64,000 nucleotides of DNA from Rhodococcus sp. RD6.2 (GTDB taxonomy: Bacteria; Actinomycetota; Actinomycetes; Mycobacteriales; Mycobacteriaceae). The DNA is taken from NCBI RefSeq assembly GCF_001040705.1, contig NZ_CVQP01000006.1, positions 673,760-737,759 on the forward strand, in the 5' to 3' direction. Under the pieces are notes generated by a model, which had not been told where the DNA came from, searched no databases, and saw nothing but the letters and a program-made list of their open reading frames with translations. This document shows, in pieces, positions 33,090 through 43,393 of the stretch. Each line of letters opens with the position of its first letter. Positions within the stretch are counted from its first letter, which is position 1. The position numbers were made by a program, and so were the translations under genes.

Positions 33090-35884
33090 GGCCCTTCTCC
33101 TTCCCGATCGGTTGCCGATTCCCGATGATCGGCAGTGTGGACCAGTCGCAGGAACACCTCTTCGAGCCGCGTTGTGCGAGCGACCTGCCGAACGGCGACA
33201 CCCGCCTCGACGAGGACGCGCACCATCGCCGCGGGGTCGGTGTCGCCGAGATCCACGCGGATGTGCTCGTCACCCAGGCGGTGCACGGCCACCGCGGTGG
33301 CGTCGTTGAGGGCGGCCTCCGCGGCCGCGGCATCGTCGACGCGGACATCGGTGGTGCCCTGAGCGGACGTGAACTCCTCGACGGTTCCCGATGCGATCAC
33401 CCATCCGTGATTCATCACCACGACCGCCGTGCAGGTCTGTTCGACCTCGGCGAGTAGATGGCTCGACACGAGGACGGTCCGGCCGTCGCGGGCGTAGTCC
33501 ACGAGTACCTTGCGCATCGTGGCGATCTGCGGCGGGTCGAGGCCGTTCGTCGGCTCGTCGAGCACCAGCAGGTCCGGGAGCCCCAGCATGGCCTGGGCGA
33601 GCGCGAGACGCTGGCGCATGCCCTGGCTGTACGACCGGACCTTGCGGTGCACCGCGTCGCCGAGGTCGGCGATGGCGAGAGCCTCGTCCATCCGTGACTC
33701 GGCCGTGGGCCTGCCCGTGGACTGCCAGTACAGGCGCAGATTGTCGAGTCCGCTCAGGTGCGGGAGCAGGCCGGACCCCTCGACGAACGATCCGAGCCGG
33801 GACAGGACCGGCGCGCCCGGCGTCACGCGGTGTCCGAACACCCGAATTTCGCCGTCGGTCGGGGTGATCAAGCCCATCAGCATCCGTAGGGTCGTGGTCT
33901 TTCCCGCCCCGTTGGGGCCGAGGAGTCCCATCACCTCACCGCGTCGCACCGTGAAGTCGACGCCGTCGACCGCACGGAACCCGTTGGCGTAGGACTTACG
34001 GAGGCCGGTCACCACGAGTGGGGTGTCGACGAGGTTCGGGTCGGCGTCGACGACGGCGCGGCGTCGCGATCGCAGCACGCCGATCCCGATCAGCGCCGCC
34101 ACGGCGACCGCGATCGCGCCGATCCCCACGCGTGGCGCCAGCGGCAGCGCGCGGGTCGACGACGTGGCGTCGACGCGGGGCACCGCGAGCGTGGTGTCCG
34201 CGAGGGCGATCGTGAAGCGGGCGGGCGTCAGCGGCGTCGCGTACGCCTGATCGGTCGTGGTGACCGCGAGCTCGAGGTGGTGGCCCTCGGTGACCTGGTA
34301 GGCGACGGCCGGCAGGCTGATGGTCAGCGGAATCGATTGTCCAGGAAGGGTGTCCGCGATTCTGACTGCGGACACCGCGCCGCCGGGAAGGAGGTGGCGT
34401 CCCTGGGGTGTGACGTCGTAGAGCTTGGCGTACAGCACCGCGTCGCCCGCGGCGGCCGTCGTCGTGACGGTGAGGGAGACCGTGGATGTGCCCGTGATGG
34501 TGAGTGCGTCGCGTAGCGGCTCGGTGGCGAACCGGGCGGTTTGCCCCGGAGGATCCGAGACGAGGTCGGTCGCCACACCCGCGGCTCCGATGAGGTTCGC
34601 CGCGGCGCCCAGTCCCGGGACGGACGAGATCGCTGCCGGTGTCGCGCCGGGGGGCCGATCCACGGTTTGCGGGGGACCGGACAGAGTCAATCGCGCGCGG
34701 GGTGTGGCCTCGGAGGTCGGTGTCAGGCCGGGGTAGTCGGGTGCGGTTCTGCGCCGATAGGACGGGTTGTCGCCTCCGGTCGCGCCGGGAACGGTGAAGA
34801 CGAACGGCGTGCTCTGGTCGGGGTCGCCGGCGGCGGAGGGCAGCTGGTCCGAGTGCAATTGCTCGGCGAGGAACCGTGCGGCGGCGGACCTGCTGCCGTC
34901 CGAATCGCCGCCGGAGTCGTGACCGGCGGGGAACCAGCGCATCCGAACCGGGGTGCCTGTCGCGGCGATCTGGCGGGCCGTCGCGTCGGCCTGGTCCAGG
35001 CCGAAGAGGGTGTCCTGTTCGCCCTGCAACAGGAGGGTCGGCGCGGTGATTCGATCCGCGACCGACACGGGGGAGTGTGACCGGAGCAGGTCGAGCAGTT
35101 CCGGTGTGGGCGTTCCCGTTTCGGCGGCGGGAGCGTAGGCGAGGCAGATCGCCGGATCGAACCGGCCGCACGGTCCGGAATCGGTACCCGCAGCGTCGGC
35201 GCCCGACACCCCGGCGCCGAAGAAGATTCCCGCCCACCCGCGTTTGAGGACGCCGGGACCCGAGTACCCCGCGGCCGCGGGTGAGGGTGCGGGCGGCGCG
35301 GCACCATAGTTGGGAAACAGGGCCTGGCCCAGGTCGTTCCAGGTGATCGCGGCAGCAACCGCGTCCACCCGGGGATCGGTCCCGGCGAGCATCAACGACA
35401 ACGCACCGCCGTACGACGCACCCGTGACTCCGACCCGGGGATCGCCCTCCGCATCCAGCGTCACCTCGGGACGGCCGGCCAGCCAGTCGACAAGCGCACG
35501 GGCGTCGGCGATCTCGCGGTCGGGATCGTTCAGGGAGATGGTGCCCGTGCTGGATCCGAACCCCCGCGCGCTGTACGTGAGGACGACGAATCCGTCGGCA
35601 GCGAGGGCGTTCGCCTGCGCCTCGAGGGTGTCCTTGGAGCCGCCGAAACCGTGCGCGAGCAGGACGGCGGGTGCGGGCGTCCGCTGCGGTAGGTGGAGGC
35701 GGGCGTCGATCTGCACCCGGGCGTCCGTTCCGGGAGACTCCGCGACCGGCAGTGTGACGTCCTGCGTGACGACTCCGGTGTCCTCGGACGAACCCGACAG
35801 CGTCGTACCCACACCGACGGTCACGACCGCGACCGTCGCCGCCACGACTGCGGCGGCGAGTCTGCGGGGGCGGCGGACGCGCAT
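33086..35884 (-). CDS. Exported alpha/beta hydrolase (S15/CocE-type) fused to ABC transporter ATPase
   Basis: This 932-residue two-enzyme fusion has a membrane anchor at residues 8-29 and an alpha/beta hydrolase at about 70-350 with nucleophile S157 (VTGASYGG), D291 (LQGEQDTLF) and H322 (PAGHDSGG). A beta-rich domain like the C-terminal jelly roll of X-Pro peptidases follows at about 370-575, then a membrane span at 585-605. An ABC ATPase fills 620-910: Walker [10 protein letters not shown] at 656-664, signature SYSQGMRQRL, Walker B LLVLDEPTNGLDP. The layout puts the hydrolase outside and the ATPase inside. It is coupled by a four-base overlap to the ABC-2 permease. ATG 35884 is chosen; upstream frame lacks family sequence. 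Confidence 0.9.
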   Translation of the reverse strand: MRVRRPRRLAAAVVAATVAVVTVGVGTTLSGSSEDTGVVTQDVTLPVAESPGTDARVQIDARLHLPQRTPAPAVLLAHGFGGSKDTLEAQANALAADGFVVLTYSARGFGSSTGTISLNDPDREIADARALVDWLAGRPEVTLDAEGDPRVGVTGASYGGALSLMLAGTDPRVDAVAAAITWNDLGQALFPNYGAAPPAPSPAAAGYSGPGVLKRGWAGIFFGAGVSGADAAGTDSGPCGRFDPAICLAYAPAAETGTPTPELLDLLRSHSPVSVADRITAPTLLLQGEQDTLFGLDQADATARQIAATGTPVRMRWFPAGHDSGGDSDGSRSAAARFLAEQLHSDQLPSAAGDPDQSTPFVFTVPGATGGDNPSYRRRTAPDYPGLTPTSEATPRARLTLSGPPQTVDRPPGATPAAISSVPGLGAAANLIGAAGVATDLVSDPPGQTARFATEPLRDALTITGTSTVSLTVTTTAAAGDAVLYAKLYDVTPQGRHLLPGGAVSAVRIADTLPGQSIPLTISLPAVAYQVTEGHHLELAVTTTDQAYATPLTPARFTIALADTTLAVPRVDATSSTRALPLAPRVGIGAIAVAVAALIGIGVLRSRRRAVVDADPNLVDTPLVVTGLRKSYANGFRAVDGVDFTVRRGEVMGLLGPNGAGKTTTLRMLMGLITPTDGEIRVFGHRVTPGAPVLSRLGSFVEGSGLLPHLSGLDNLRLYWQSTGRPTAESRMDEALAIADLGDAVHRKVRSYSQGMRQRLALAQAMLGLPDLLVLDEPTNGLDPPQIATMRKVLVDYARDGRTVLVSSHLLAEVEQTCTAVVVMNHGWVIASGTVEEFTSAQGTTDVRVDDAAAAEAALNDATAVAVHRLGDEHIRVDLGDTDPAAMVRVLVEAGVAVRQVARTTRLEEVFLRLVHTADHRESATDREGEGP

Positions 35885-36053
35885 GAGATCCAATCCTGCC
35901 AGACACAGCCGCTGTGGCTTGGCGCGCAATTCCCCCGCACGAGACGGGTATCCGACTAGGGTTGCCACGAGTGGCCGGGCATCCAACGGGGTTGGGTGCC
36001 ATGCCAGGCAGGACAGTTGCGCCGACACCGGCGTGTGAGAAACCGGAGGAAGA

Positions 36054-36506
36054 ATGAGTGCCTACCGCACCATCGTTGTGGGGACCGATGGCTCGGATTC
36101 GTCGCTGAAAGCGGTGGACAAGGCTGCGGCACTGGCCAGCGATGCCGGAGCGAAGCTCGTCATCGCGTGCGCCTACTACCCGGCGGACCCCAAGGACATC
36201 GAATCCGCACAGGACGCCCTGCGTGAGGATGCCTACCAGATCACCGGATCCGCACCCACGGACGAGATCCTGCGGACCGCCCGGGAGCGGGCACACGCGG
36301 TCGGCCCGGTCAACGTCGTCGAGCGTGCCATCGTCGGCGCGCCGGTGGATTCGCTGCTGACACTGGTCGACGAAGTCGAAGCCGATCTGCTCGTCATCGG
36401 CAACCGGGGTCTGAACACCCTCACCGGGCGGCTCCTCGGTTCGGTTCCGTCCGACGCCGCACGCAAGTCCACCTGCGACGTCCTGATCGTCCACACGGTG
36501 CGCTGA
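36054..36506 (+). CDS. Universal stress protein family protein
   Basis: This 150-residue single-domain UspA protein begins TIVVGTDGSDSSLKAVDKAA. The ATP-binding pattern is near the C-terminus: GNRGLNTLTGRLLGSVPS, then STCDVLIVHTV. This is the ATP/cAMP-binding type found in mycobacteria (Rv1636, at the same place between uvrB and uvrA). A good ribosome site (GGAGGAAG) precedes the ATG. A 16-base perfect hairpin follows, so it is a single-gene unit. Confidence 0.93.
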   Translation: MSAYRTIVVGTDGSDSSLKAVDKAAALASDAGAKLVIACAYYPADPKDIESAQDALREDAYQITGSAPTDEILRTARERAHAVGPVNVVERAIVGAPVDSLLTLVDEVEADLLVIGNRGLNTLTGRLLGSVPSDAARKSTCDVLIVHTVR

Positions 36507-36510
36507 ACCT

Positions 36511-36546
36511 CTGCCGGTGTCGACATTCGCATGTCGACACCGGCAG
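36511..36546. terminator. Bidirectional terminator between usp and the helicase gene
   Basis: A perfect 16-base stem (CTGCCGGTGTCGACAT with its complement) with loop TCGC lies between the usp stop (36506) and the convergent helicase stop (36556). It can serve both. Confidence 0.88.
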
Positions 36547-36555
36547 GTTCGCGCT

Positions 36556-38874
36556 CTACCCCTCCTGGGTCAATTTCGAGAGGACGTCCGGCAGCGGTTC
36601 GCAGTGGACGACGCCGAGGCGTTGCGTAGCGCGGGTCAGTGCCACGTAGAGGTCGTTCAACCCGCGAGGTGAGTCGCCGACGATGTCGGCAGGTTCTACT
36701 ACGAGCACCGAATCGAACTCCAGACCCTTCGCCTCACGAACCGACAACACGCTCACCGACTCGCCGTGCAGATCCCGGTAGTCGGCGACGGAGTCCTCGC
36801 TCGTGATCACCGCGACCAGGCCAGGGCCGCTCTCGGCAGCGACACACTTGCGCACGTGCGCAGCCACATCGGCAGGCGCGACCCGGCGCGCCCACGGCAT
36901 CGTTCCGGAGTCGCGCACCGATCGCGGAACCGACTGGTTCGGATCGATCGCCGCGAGGACGTCCTGCGCCACTGCCATGATCTCCGACGGCGTGCGGTAG
37001 TTCACCGTCAGTTCCGTCAGCTTCCAGCGGTTTGCGACATACGGTTCGAGTACCGACTTCCAGGACGAGCTGCCGGCCGGGTCACCCGTCTGTGCGGTGT
37101 CTCCCACCAGGGTGATCCACCGATTCGGGATGCGCCGCATCAGCATTCGCCACGCCATCTCCGAGAGTTCCTGCGCCTCGTCGACGATCACGTGCCCGAA
37201 GGTCCACGTCCGGTCGGCGGCGGCTCGCTCGGCCGCGGTCAGCTGCTGACGCATCTCGTGCCGCTGCGCCAGCTGGCTCGCGTCGACGAGGTCGTAGGCC
37301 ATGAGGATCTCGGGATCGAGCTCGTCCTCGAGATCCTGCGGCGCGGATCCGGTGAGGATGTCCAGTGCGCCCTGCGCGTCCTCGATCTGCGCCCGCCACT
37401 CCCGGTCCGCTCGATCACGTTCCGCGGCGTCGTCCACTCCGAGAAGCTCGGCCAGTTCGTCGAGCAGGGGTGCGTCTGCCGCGCTGAATCCGGTGTGACG
37501 ATCCCGGTACAGCAGCTTTCGCTGTTCGGGTGTGAGCTGCGGCGCCGCCGCCTCGAGCCGCTCGGGCGACTGCAGCAGGTCGGTGAGCACCTGCTGCGGG
37601 GTCAACCGCGGCCAGTGCTCGTTGATCGCGGACATCAGGGTGGCATCCTGGCGCATCTCGTCGCGGATGTCAGCGACGTCGTCCCGACTGAGCAGGTTCG
37701 AGCCGCCGAGCACGTTGGCGCCGAGGTTCGCGGCGAACTGGTCGGCCAATGCCTCCACCGCCGCGGACACGAACAGCGGACGCGCGAGGTTGTGCGGGCG
37801 GCGCGACGAGCGGGCCCGGCCCCTGGCCCGCGTGACGATCCGTCGGTCGAGTGTGACGGTGTAGGTGTCGAAGGGGACTGTCACCGGCTTCGTCGGAACC
37901 GACTGCCTGTCCCGTACCGCCGTCTTGAGGACCTCGACCATGTCGAGTGACCCCTTGATCTCGCCGGTGTCCAGTGAATCCTGTTGTGTGGCAGTCACAC
38001 CCGGGTACATGTCGCCGACCGTGGACAGCAGGACGCCCGTTTCGCCCAGTGACGGCAGCACCTGGCCGATGTAGTCGAGGAACGTGGCGTTCGGCCCGAC
38101 GATCAGTACGCCCGACTTCGCCAGTTGCTGCCGGTACGTGTAGAGCAGGTACGCGGCACGGTGCAGGGCGACGGCGGTCTTCCCCGTTCCCGGCCCACCC
38201 TGAACCACCATCACGGACTTGTGGTTCGACCGGATGATCGCATCCTGCTCCGACTGGATGGTCTCGACGATGTCGGCCATGTGTCCGGTTCGGGCCGCGT
38301 TCAGCGCAGTGAGCAGTGCGCTCTCACCCGCGACGCTGCTCGCGTCCCCCGCGACACCGGCGCGTTGTGCGGCCTCGAGGTCGAGGTACTCGTCACCGAT
38401 GCCGGTCACCTTGCGGCTCCGCGTCCGGATGTGCCTGCGCCGCGTCACCCCCTCGGGAGACGCCGTGGTCGCCAGGTAGAACGGGCGCGCGAGCGGCGCG
38501 CGCCAGTCCAACAGGAGCGGTTCGTAGTCGTGGTCCTCGTCGAGGATGCCGACCCGGCCGACGTAGCGGCGGGCGTCGCCTTCCGCCGCGCCCGGCTCGA
38601 GCGCGTCGGGGTCGAGGTCGATCCGACCGAAGCACAGGCCGTTCTCCGCGGCGTCGTACTTGGCGATGTCCTCGGTGTACATCTGCGTGAACGACTCACG
38701 CTCGCTGCGAGCCTGCGGGGTTCCCCCGGTGTTCAGGAGCACGGCAGCCAGCCGGGACTGCGCGTACCGGCGAAGCCCGTCGAGACGGTCGTACAGCAGC
38801 GTCACGTACTGCTGCTCGTGCTCCCGCTCGTCGGTGGTTGTGCTGTCGGGGCCGGTGGCTGCCTCGTCGGGCAA
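36556..38874 (-). CDS. HelR/HelD-like RNA polymerase-associated superfamily 1 helicase
   Basis: This 772-residue UvrD/HelD-type protein has N-terminal helices (EQQYVTLLYDRLDGLRRYAQ, as in the HelD secondary-channel arm) and Walker A VVQGGPGTGKTAVALHRAAY at 224-240. It also has Walker B HVIVDEAQELSEMAW, TLVGDTAQTGDPAG, and C-terminal motifs SVREAKGLEFDSVLVV and LYVALTRATQRLGVVH. HelD/HelR remove stalled RNA polymerase, and HelR also dislodges rifamycins. The start is TTG at 38874, with GAGGAG six bases upstream; no in-frame ATG or GTG is near. It follows the PPOX gene closely on the same strand. Confidence 0.88.
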   Translation of the reverse strand: MPDEAATGPDSTTTDEREHEQQYVTLLYDRLDGLRRYAQSRLAAVLLNTGGTPQARSERESFTQMYTEDIAKYDAAENGLCFGRIDLDPDALEPGAAEGDARRYVGRVGILDEDHDYEPLLLDWRAPLARPFYLATTASPEGVTRRRHIRTRSRKVTGIGDEYLDLEAAQRAGVAGDASSVAGESALLTALNAARTGHMADIVETIQSEQDAIIRSNHKSVMVVQGGPGTGKTAVALHRAAYLLYTYRQQLAKSGVLIVGPNATFLDYIGQVLPSLGETGVLLSTVGDMYPGVTATQQDSLDTGEIKGSLDMVEVLKTAVRDRQSVPTKPVTVPFDTYTVTLDRRIVTRARGRARSSRRPHNLARPLFVSAAVEALADQFAANLGANVLGGSNLLSRDDVADIRDEMRQDATLMSAINEHWPRLTPQQVLTDLLQSPERLEAAAPQLTPEQRKLLYRDRHTGFSAADAPLLDELAELLGVDDAAERDRADREWRAQIEDAQGALDILTGSAPQDLEDELDPEILMAYDLVDASQLAQRHEMRQQLTAAERAAADRTWTFGHVIVDEAQELSEMAWRMLMRRIPNRWITLVGDTAQTGDPAGSSSWKSVLEPYVANRWKLTELTVNYRTPSEIMAVAQDVLAAIDPNQSVPRSVRDSGTMPWARRVAPADVAAHVRKCVAAESGPGLVAVITSEDSVADYRDLHGESVSVLSVREAKGLEFDSVLVVEPADIVGDSPRGLNDLYVALTRATQRLGVVHCEPLPDVLSKLTQEG

Positions 38875-38921
38875 GTGATACTCCTCGGCGAAATCGTCAG
38901 GGCGAAAAGTGCCCAGCGAGT

Positions 38922-39467
38922 CTAGTCGCCGTCGTCGGCCGGTGCGGAAGCGCCTGATCCCGGAGATGCGAAACGCCATCGGGTCTGACTGAAGGGACCC
39001 TTCCCGAACCCGAACCCGGTCACGGGGGCCACCCGATACACCCGAGCCAGTCCGCCGCCGCCCTTGAACCCCCCGGCGGTCACCTCGAAGCGCCACTGTC
39101 TCCCGTACTTCGCGACGTAGGCGTCCGCGAGGCGATGCAACAGGTCGTTGTCGGACACGATCGCCGCGGTGCCTTCGAGGACCATGTCGAATCCCTGCGC
39201 GTACACGTTCGCGCCGGTGGTCACGGCGACGGCCGGATTCCCGTCCAGATTCGCGGCCTTGCGCTCGCCCGCTCCCGTGCAGAAGTGCCAGGCGTCGTCG
39301 AGCCAGATACCGATGAGGGGAGTGACGTGTGGACGGCCGTCGGGTCGAACTGTGCTGAGCCAGTAGATCTCGGCGTCCCGGACCAGGTCGCGAGCCCATT
39401 CCCAGCTGACCGGGAATGCGCCCGGTTCGCTGTAACGCTCGTCCAACTCTGTGATCGGGTCGGTCAT
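38922..39467 (-). CDS. Pyridoxamine 5'-phosphate oxidase-like flavin/F420-binding protein
   Basis: This 181-residue split-barrel protein has the family core: EIYWLSTVRPDGRPHVTPLI, then AWHFCTGAGERKAANLDGNP and AVAVTTGANVYAQGFDMVLE. Members bind FMN or F420 and reduce small substrates or degrade haem; the substrate here is unknown. ATG 39467 has AGGAGAGGGG upstream. It lies 47 bases upstream of the helicase gene and is likely co-transcribed. Confidence 0.87.
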   Translation of the reverse strand: MTDPITELDERYSEPGAFPVSWEWARDLVRDAEIYWLSTVRPDGRPHVTPLIGIWLDDAWHFCTGAGERKAANLDGNPAVAVTTGANVYAQGFDMVLEGTAAIVSDNDLLHRLADAYVAKYGRQWRFEVTAGGFKGGGGLARVYRVAPVTGFGFGKGPFSQTRWRFASPGSGASAPADDGD

Positions 39468-39511
39468 CGCACGCCCCTCTCCTCTGCCACGCGGCGCGTG
39501 GCCTGGTCAGG

Positions 39512-40201
39512 TCACCAGCCGCGCTCCTGCCACTCGGCGAGGAACGGGCGTTCGTCGCCGAGTGTCGTGTCCCGGCCGTGTCCGGGATAGACGACGGTGT
39601 CGTCCGGGAATCGTTCGAACAATTTCGTGGTCACATCGCGGTAGAGCGAGTCGAACATCTGGGGGTCGGCGGTCTTGCCGACGCCGCCGGGGAACAGGGA
39701 GTCCCCGGTGAACAGGTGAACCTGACCGGTGGCGGGGTCGGTGAGGGCGAGCGCGATCGAGCCCTCGGTGTGACCGGAGAGGTGAATGACCTCGAGTGCG
39801 AGTCTGCCCACCTCCACCAGGTCACCGTCGGTGACGGTGAGCTTGGGAACAACGGGAAGGGCGGGCGCGTCGAGCGGATGCGCGATGGTGGGTGCGCCGG
39901 TCGCGGCCGCGATCTCCGCCAGCGCGAGCCAGTGGTCGGGGTGCTGGTGCGTCGTGACGATCGACCCGAGATGCGGGGCCGCGGTCTCGATCAGTCCGCG
40001 CAGCCGATCCGCCTCGTTCGCCGCATCGATCAGCAACGATTCCCCCGTGCCCGAGTCGACGACGAGGTAGGCGTTGTTGTCCATCGGGCCGACCGAGATC
40101 TTCATGATCGTCGCGTCCGCGATGGTCCGTCGCTGCGGATCGCCGCCCTGGGTGAGTACACCGGTGTAGTGGTCGTCGATTCGCATCTGCTGCCGGTCCA
40201 T
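39512..40201 (-). CDS. MBL-fold metallo-hydrolase (glyoxalase II-like)
   Basis: This 229-residue protein has the metal-binding signature TTHQHPDH (HxHxDH) near residue 85. Further ligands lie in [28 protein letters not shown] and [13 protein letters not shown]. The overall pattern matches GloB2-like hydrolases and mycobacterial Rv1637c, which also neighbours uvrA. It may hydrolyse thioesters such as S-lactoyl conjugates. ATG 40201 is preceded after six bases by TAGCCT, so leaderless expression is likely. It is divergent from uvrA. Confidence 0.88.
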   Translation of the reverse strand: MDRQQMRIDDHYTGVLTQGGDPQRRTIADATIMKISVGPMDNNAYLVVDSGTGESLLIDAANEADRLRGLIETAAPHLGSIVTTHQHPDHWLALAEIAAATGAPTIAHPLDAPALPVVPKLTVTDGDLVEVGRLALEVIHLSGHTEGSIALALTDPATGQVHLFTGDSLFPGGVGKTADPQMFDSLYRDVTTKLFERFPDDTVVYPGHGRDTTLGDERPFLAEWQERGW

Positions 40202-40354
40202 GAGGGGAGGCTACCGTCGCGGCGGGCACCGTGACGGGTCGACGGCGCTCTCGTGGCGAAAACGTGTCGGACCCTCGGCCTACGATGGATGGCGGCCGAG
40301 AACTCCGAACCGGCGAACACGGGACCGGCGGTGTGGCGCGAGAAAGGACAGCGT

Positions 40355-43279
40355 GTGGCGGACCGCCTGATCGTGCAAGGGGCGCGTGAGCACAACCTTC
40401 GGGGAATCGACATCGACCTCCCCCGGGACAGCCTGATCGTCTTCACCGGATTGTCGGGGTCGGGTAAGTCGTCGCTCGCCTTCGACACCATCTTCGCGGA
40501 GGGGCAGCGCCGGTACGTCGAGTCCCTGTCCGCCTACGCGCGGCAGTTCCTGGGCCAGATGGACAAGCCCGACGTCGACTTCATCGAGGGCCTGTCGCCC
40601 GCGGTGTCGATCGACCAGAAGTCGACGAACCGCAATCCTCGATCCACCGTCGGCACCATCACCGAGGTGTACGACTATCTGCGCCTTCTCTACGCTCGCG
40701 CCGGCACACCGCACTGTCCGACCTGCGGGGAGCGGATTGCGAAGCAGTCGCCCCAGCAGATCGTCGATCAGGTCCTCGCGATGGAGGAGGGAACCCGGTT
40801 CCAGGTTCTGGCGCCGGTGGTCCGCACCCGCAAGGGCGAGTTCGTCGACCTGTTCGAGCAGCTCAACACCCAGGGGTACGCGCGCGTCCGCATCGACGGG
40901 GTGGTGCACCAGCTCACCGACCCGCCGAAGCTGAAGAAGCAGGAGAAGCACGACATCGAGGTCGTGGTCGACCGTCTGACGGTGAAGGCGAGTTCGAAGC
41001 AACGCCTGACCGATTCGGTGGAGACCGCACTACGACTGGCCGACGGCATCGTCGTCCTCGACTTCGTCGACCGTGACGACGACGCACCCGACCGGGAACG
41101 GCGTTTCTCGGAGAACCTGGCCTGCCCGAACGGGCATCCGCTCTCGATCGACGACCTGGAGCCGCGCTCCTTCTCGTTCAACTCGCCGTACGGTGCGTGC
41201 CCGGAGTGCACCGGCCTCGGGATGCGCAAGGAGGTCGACCCCGACCTGGTGGTGCCGGACCCGGAGCTGAGCCTCGCGGATGGCGCGATCGCGCCGTGGT
41301 CGATGGGGCAGACCTCCGAGTACTTCGGTCGCCTGCTGTCGGGACTTGCGGACGCGATGGGATTCGACGTCGACGCACCGTGGCGGGAGTTGCCCGCAAA
41401 GGCGCGCCGTGCCGTCCTCGAGGGCAGTGAGCACCAGGTCCACGTCAAGTACAAGAACCGCTACGGGCGAACCCGCTCCTACTACGCGGAGTTCGAAGGA
41501 GTCATGCCGTTCCTGCATCGCAGGCTCGAGCAGACCGAATCCGAGCAGATGAAGGAACGGTACGACGGGTACATGCGGGACGTGCCGTGCCCGGCCTGTC
41601 AGGGGGCACGTCTTCGTCCCGAGATCCTGTCGGTGACGATCGAGGCAGGGGAGTACGGGGAGAAGTCGATCGCGGACGTCGCGGAGTTGTCGATCGCCGA
41701 GTGCGCCCGGTTCCTCGACTCGCTCACCCTGGGAAAACGTGAGGAGGCGATTGCCGGGCAGGTCCTCAAGGAGGTGCAAGCCCGTCTCGGCTTCCTGCTG
41801 GACGTCGGTCTCGAATACCTGTCGCTGTCGCGGGCTGCGGGCACCCTGTCCGGTGGCGAGGCGCAACGCATCCGGCTGGCCACCCAGATCGGTTCCGGGC
41901 TGGTCGGGGTCCTCTACGTCCTGGACGAGCCGTCGATCGGTCTGCACCAGCGCGACAACAGGCGCCTGATCGAGACGCTCACGCGACTCCGCGACCTCGG
42001 CAACACGCTGATCGTGGTCGAGCACGACGAGGACACCATCCGCGCGTCGGACTGGGTCGTCGACATCGGCCCACTCGCGGGCGAGCACGGCGGTCAGGTC
42101 GTGCACAGCGGCCCGTATGCCGAGCTGCTGACGTGCGAGGAGTCGCTCACGGGCGCCTACCTGTCCGGCCGTTCCGTGATCGAGGTGCCGTTGGTGCGCC
42201 GCGCCGTGGACAAGAAGCGGCAGGTCACGGTCGTCGGGGCGAAGGAGCACAACCTCAAGGGCATCGACGTCAGCTTCCCGTTGGGGGTTCTGACCGCGGT
42301 GACGGGTGTGTCGGGGTCGGGGAAGTCGACGCTCGTCAACGACATCCTGGCGACGGTGATGGCGAACAAGCTCAACGGGGCCCGGCAGGTTCCCGGCAGG
42401 CACACTCGGATCAACGGCCTGGACCAGCTGGACAAGCTGGTACAGGTGGACCAGTCACCGATCGGCAGGACGCCGCGCTCCAACGCGGCGACGTACACCG
42501 GTGTGTTCGACAAGATCCGCACCCTGTTCGCCCAGACGACGGAAGCCAAGGTCCGCGGCTACCAACCTGGCCGGTTCTCCTTCAACGTCAAGGGTGGGCG
42601 CTGCGAGGCGTGCTCCGGTGACGGCACTCTGAAGATCGAGATGAACTTCCTGCCGGACGTGTACGTGCCGTGCGAGGTGTGCCACGGCGCCCGGTACAAC
42701 CGGGAGACCCTCGAGGTGCACTACAAGGGCAAGACGATCGCCGAAGTGCTGGACATGTCGATCGAGGAGGCCTCGGAGTTCTTCGAGCCGATCACCTCGA
42801 TTCACCGCTACCTCGAGACCCTGGTCCGGGTCGGTCTCGGCTACGTCCGTCTGGGTCAGCCGGCACCGACCCTCTCCGGTGGCGAGGCGCAGCGCGTCAA
42901 ACTCGCAGCCGAGCTGCAGAAACGGTCGACCGGCCGTACCGTCTATATCCTCGACGAGCCGACCACCGGCCTGCATTTCGAGGACATCCGGAAGTTGCTC
43001 GGTGTGGTGAACGGCCTCGTCGACAAGGGCAACACGGTCATCGTGATCGAACACAACCTCGACGTCATCAAGACGGCCGACTGGATCGTGGACATGGGGC
43101 CGGAAGGTGGCTCCGGCGGAGGAACCGTTGTTGCGCACGGCGTCCCGGAGGAGGTCGCGGCGGTTCCGGAGAGCTACACGGGACGGTTCCTGCGTGAGGT
43201 CCTCGACGCGGCACCGGTGGCAGCCCCGGCCCCGGCGAAGCGGAAGCGCGCGCCACGCAAGGCTACCGCGAAGGTGTGA
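40355..43279 (+). CDS. uvrA: Excinuclease ABC subunit UvrA
   Basis: This 974-residue damage-recognition ATPase has two ABC modules. The first Walker A is [18 protein letters not shown] near residues 30-47, the second [17 protein letters not shown]. Signatures are [16 protein letters not shown] and [15 protein letters not shown]. Zinc-binding motifs are CPTCGE, CPNGHP with CPECTG, and CEACSG with CEVCHG. The C-terminal 25 residues are Ala/Lys-rich. The start is GTG 40355 with AAAGGA upstream; a -10-like TACGAT lies at 40281-40286. It works with UvrB, encoded about 8 kb upstream. Confidence 0.97.
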   Translation: MADRLIVQGAREHNLRGIDIDLPRDSLIVFTGLSGSGKSSLAFDTIFAEGQRRYVESLSAYARQFLGQMDKPDVDFIEGLSPAVSIDQKSTNRNPRSTVGTITEVYDYLRLLYARAGTPHCPTCGERIAKQSPQQIVDQVLAMEEGTRFQVLAPVVRTRKGEFVDLFEQLNTQGYARVRIDGVVHQLTDPPKLKKQEKHDIEVVVDRLTVKASSKQRLTDSVETALRLADGIVVLDFVDRDDDAPDRERRFSENLACPNGHPLSIDDLEPRSFSFNSPYGACPECTGLGMRKEVDPDLVVPDPELSLADGAIAPWSMGQTSEYFGRLLSGLADAMGFDVDAPWRELPAKARRAVLEGSEHQVHVKYKNRYGRTRSYYAEFEGVMPFLHRRLEQTESEQMKERYDGYMRDVPCPACQGARLRPEILSVTIEAGEYGEKSIADVAELSIAECARFLDSLTLGKREEAIAGQVLKEVQARLGFLLDVGLEYLSLSRAAGTLSGGEAQRIRLATQIGSGLVGVLYVLDEPSIGLHQRDNRRLIETLTRLRDLGNTLIVVEHDEDTIRASDWVVDIGPLAGEHGGQVVHSGPYAELLTCEESLTGAYLSGRSVIEVPLVRRAVDKKRQVTVVGAKEHNLKGIDVSFPLGVLTAVTGVSGSGKSTLVNDILATVMANKLNGARQVPGRHTRINGLDQLDKLVQVDQSPIGRTPRSNAATYTGVFDKIRTLFAQTTEAKVRGYQPGRFSFNVKGGRCEACSGDGTLKIEMNFLPDVYVPCEVCHGARYNRETLEVHYKGKTIAEVLDMSIEEASEFFEPITSIHRYLETLVRVGLGYVRLGQPAPTLSGGEAQRVKLAAELQKRSTGRTVYILDEPTTGLHFEDIRKLLGVVNGLVDKGNTVIVIEHNLDVIKTADWIVDMGPEGGSGGGTVVAHGVPEEVAAVPESYTGRFLREVLDAAPVAAPAPAKRKRAPRKATAKV

Positions 43280-43344
43280 ACCGTCGAGGTGTGGAGCCGA
43301 CGGACCCCGGACTTCGTCGCATTGCAGGGTGCGTCATGAGAAAT

Positions 43345-43372
43345 GCCGGGGCCGCGTGATCGCGGCCCCGGC
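43345..43372. terminator. Bidirectional terminator between uvrA and the small peptide gene
   Basis: A perfect 12-base stem GCCGGGGCCGCG with a TGAT loop lies 66 bases after the uvrA stop and 22 bases after the stop of the minus-strand peptide gene. It can end both transcripts. Confidence 0.85.
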
Positions 43373-43393
43373 ACTTCGGGTGCTCGAGATGAA

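Noticed and set aside
40202-40354. LexA/SOS box upstream of uvrA (and uvrB at 29963-30044)
   Set aside because: I looked for TCGAAC-N4-GTTCGA-like palindromes and found no match better than one half-site, so SOS control is not supported by the sequence.
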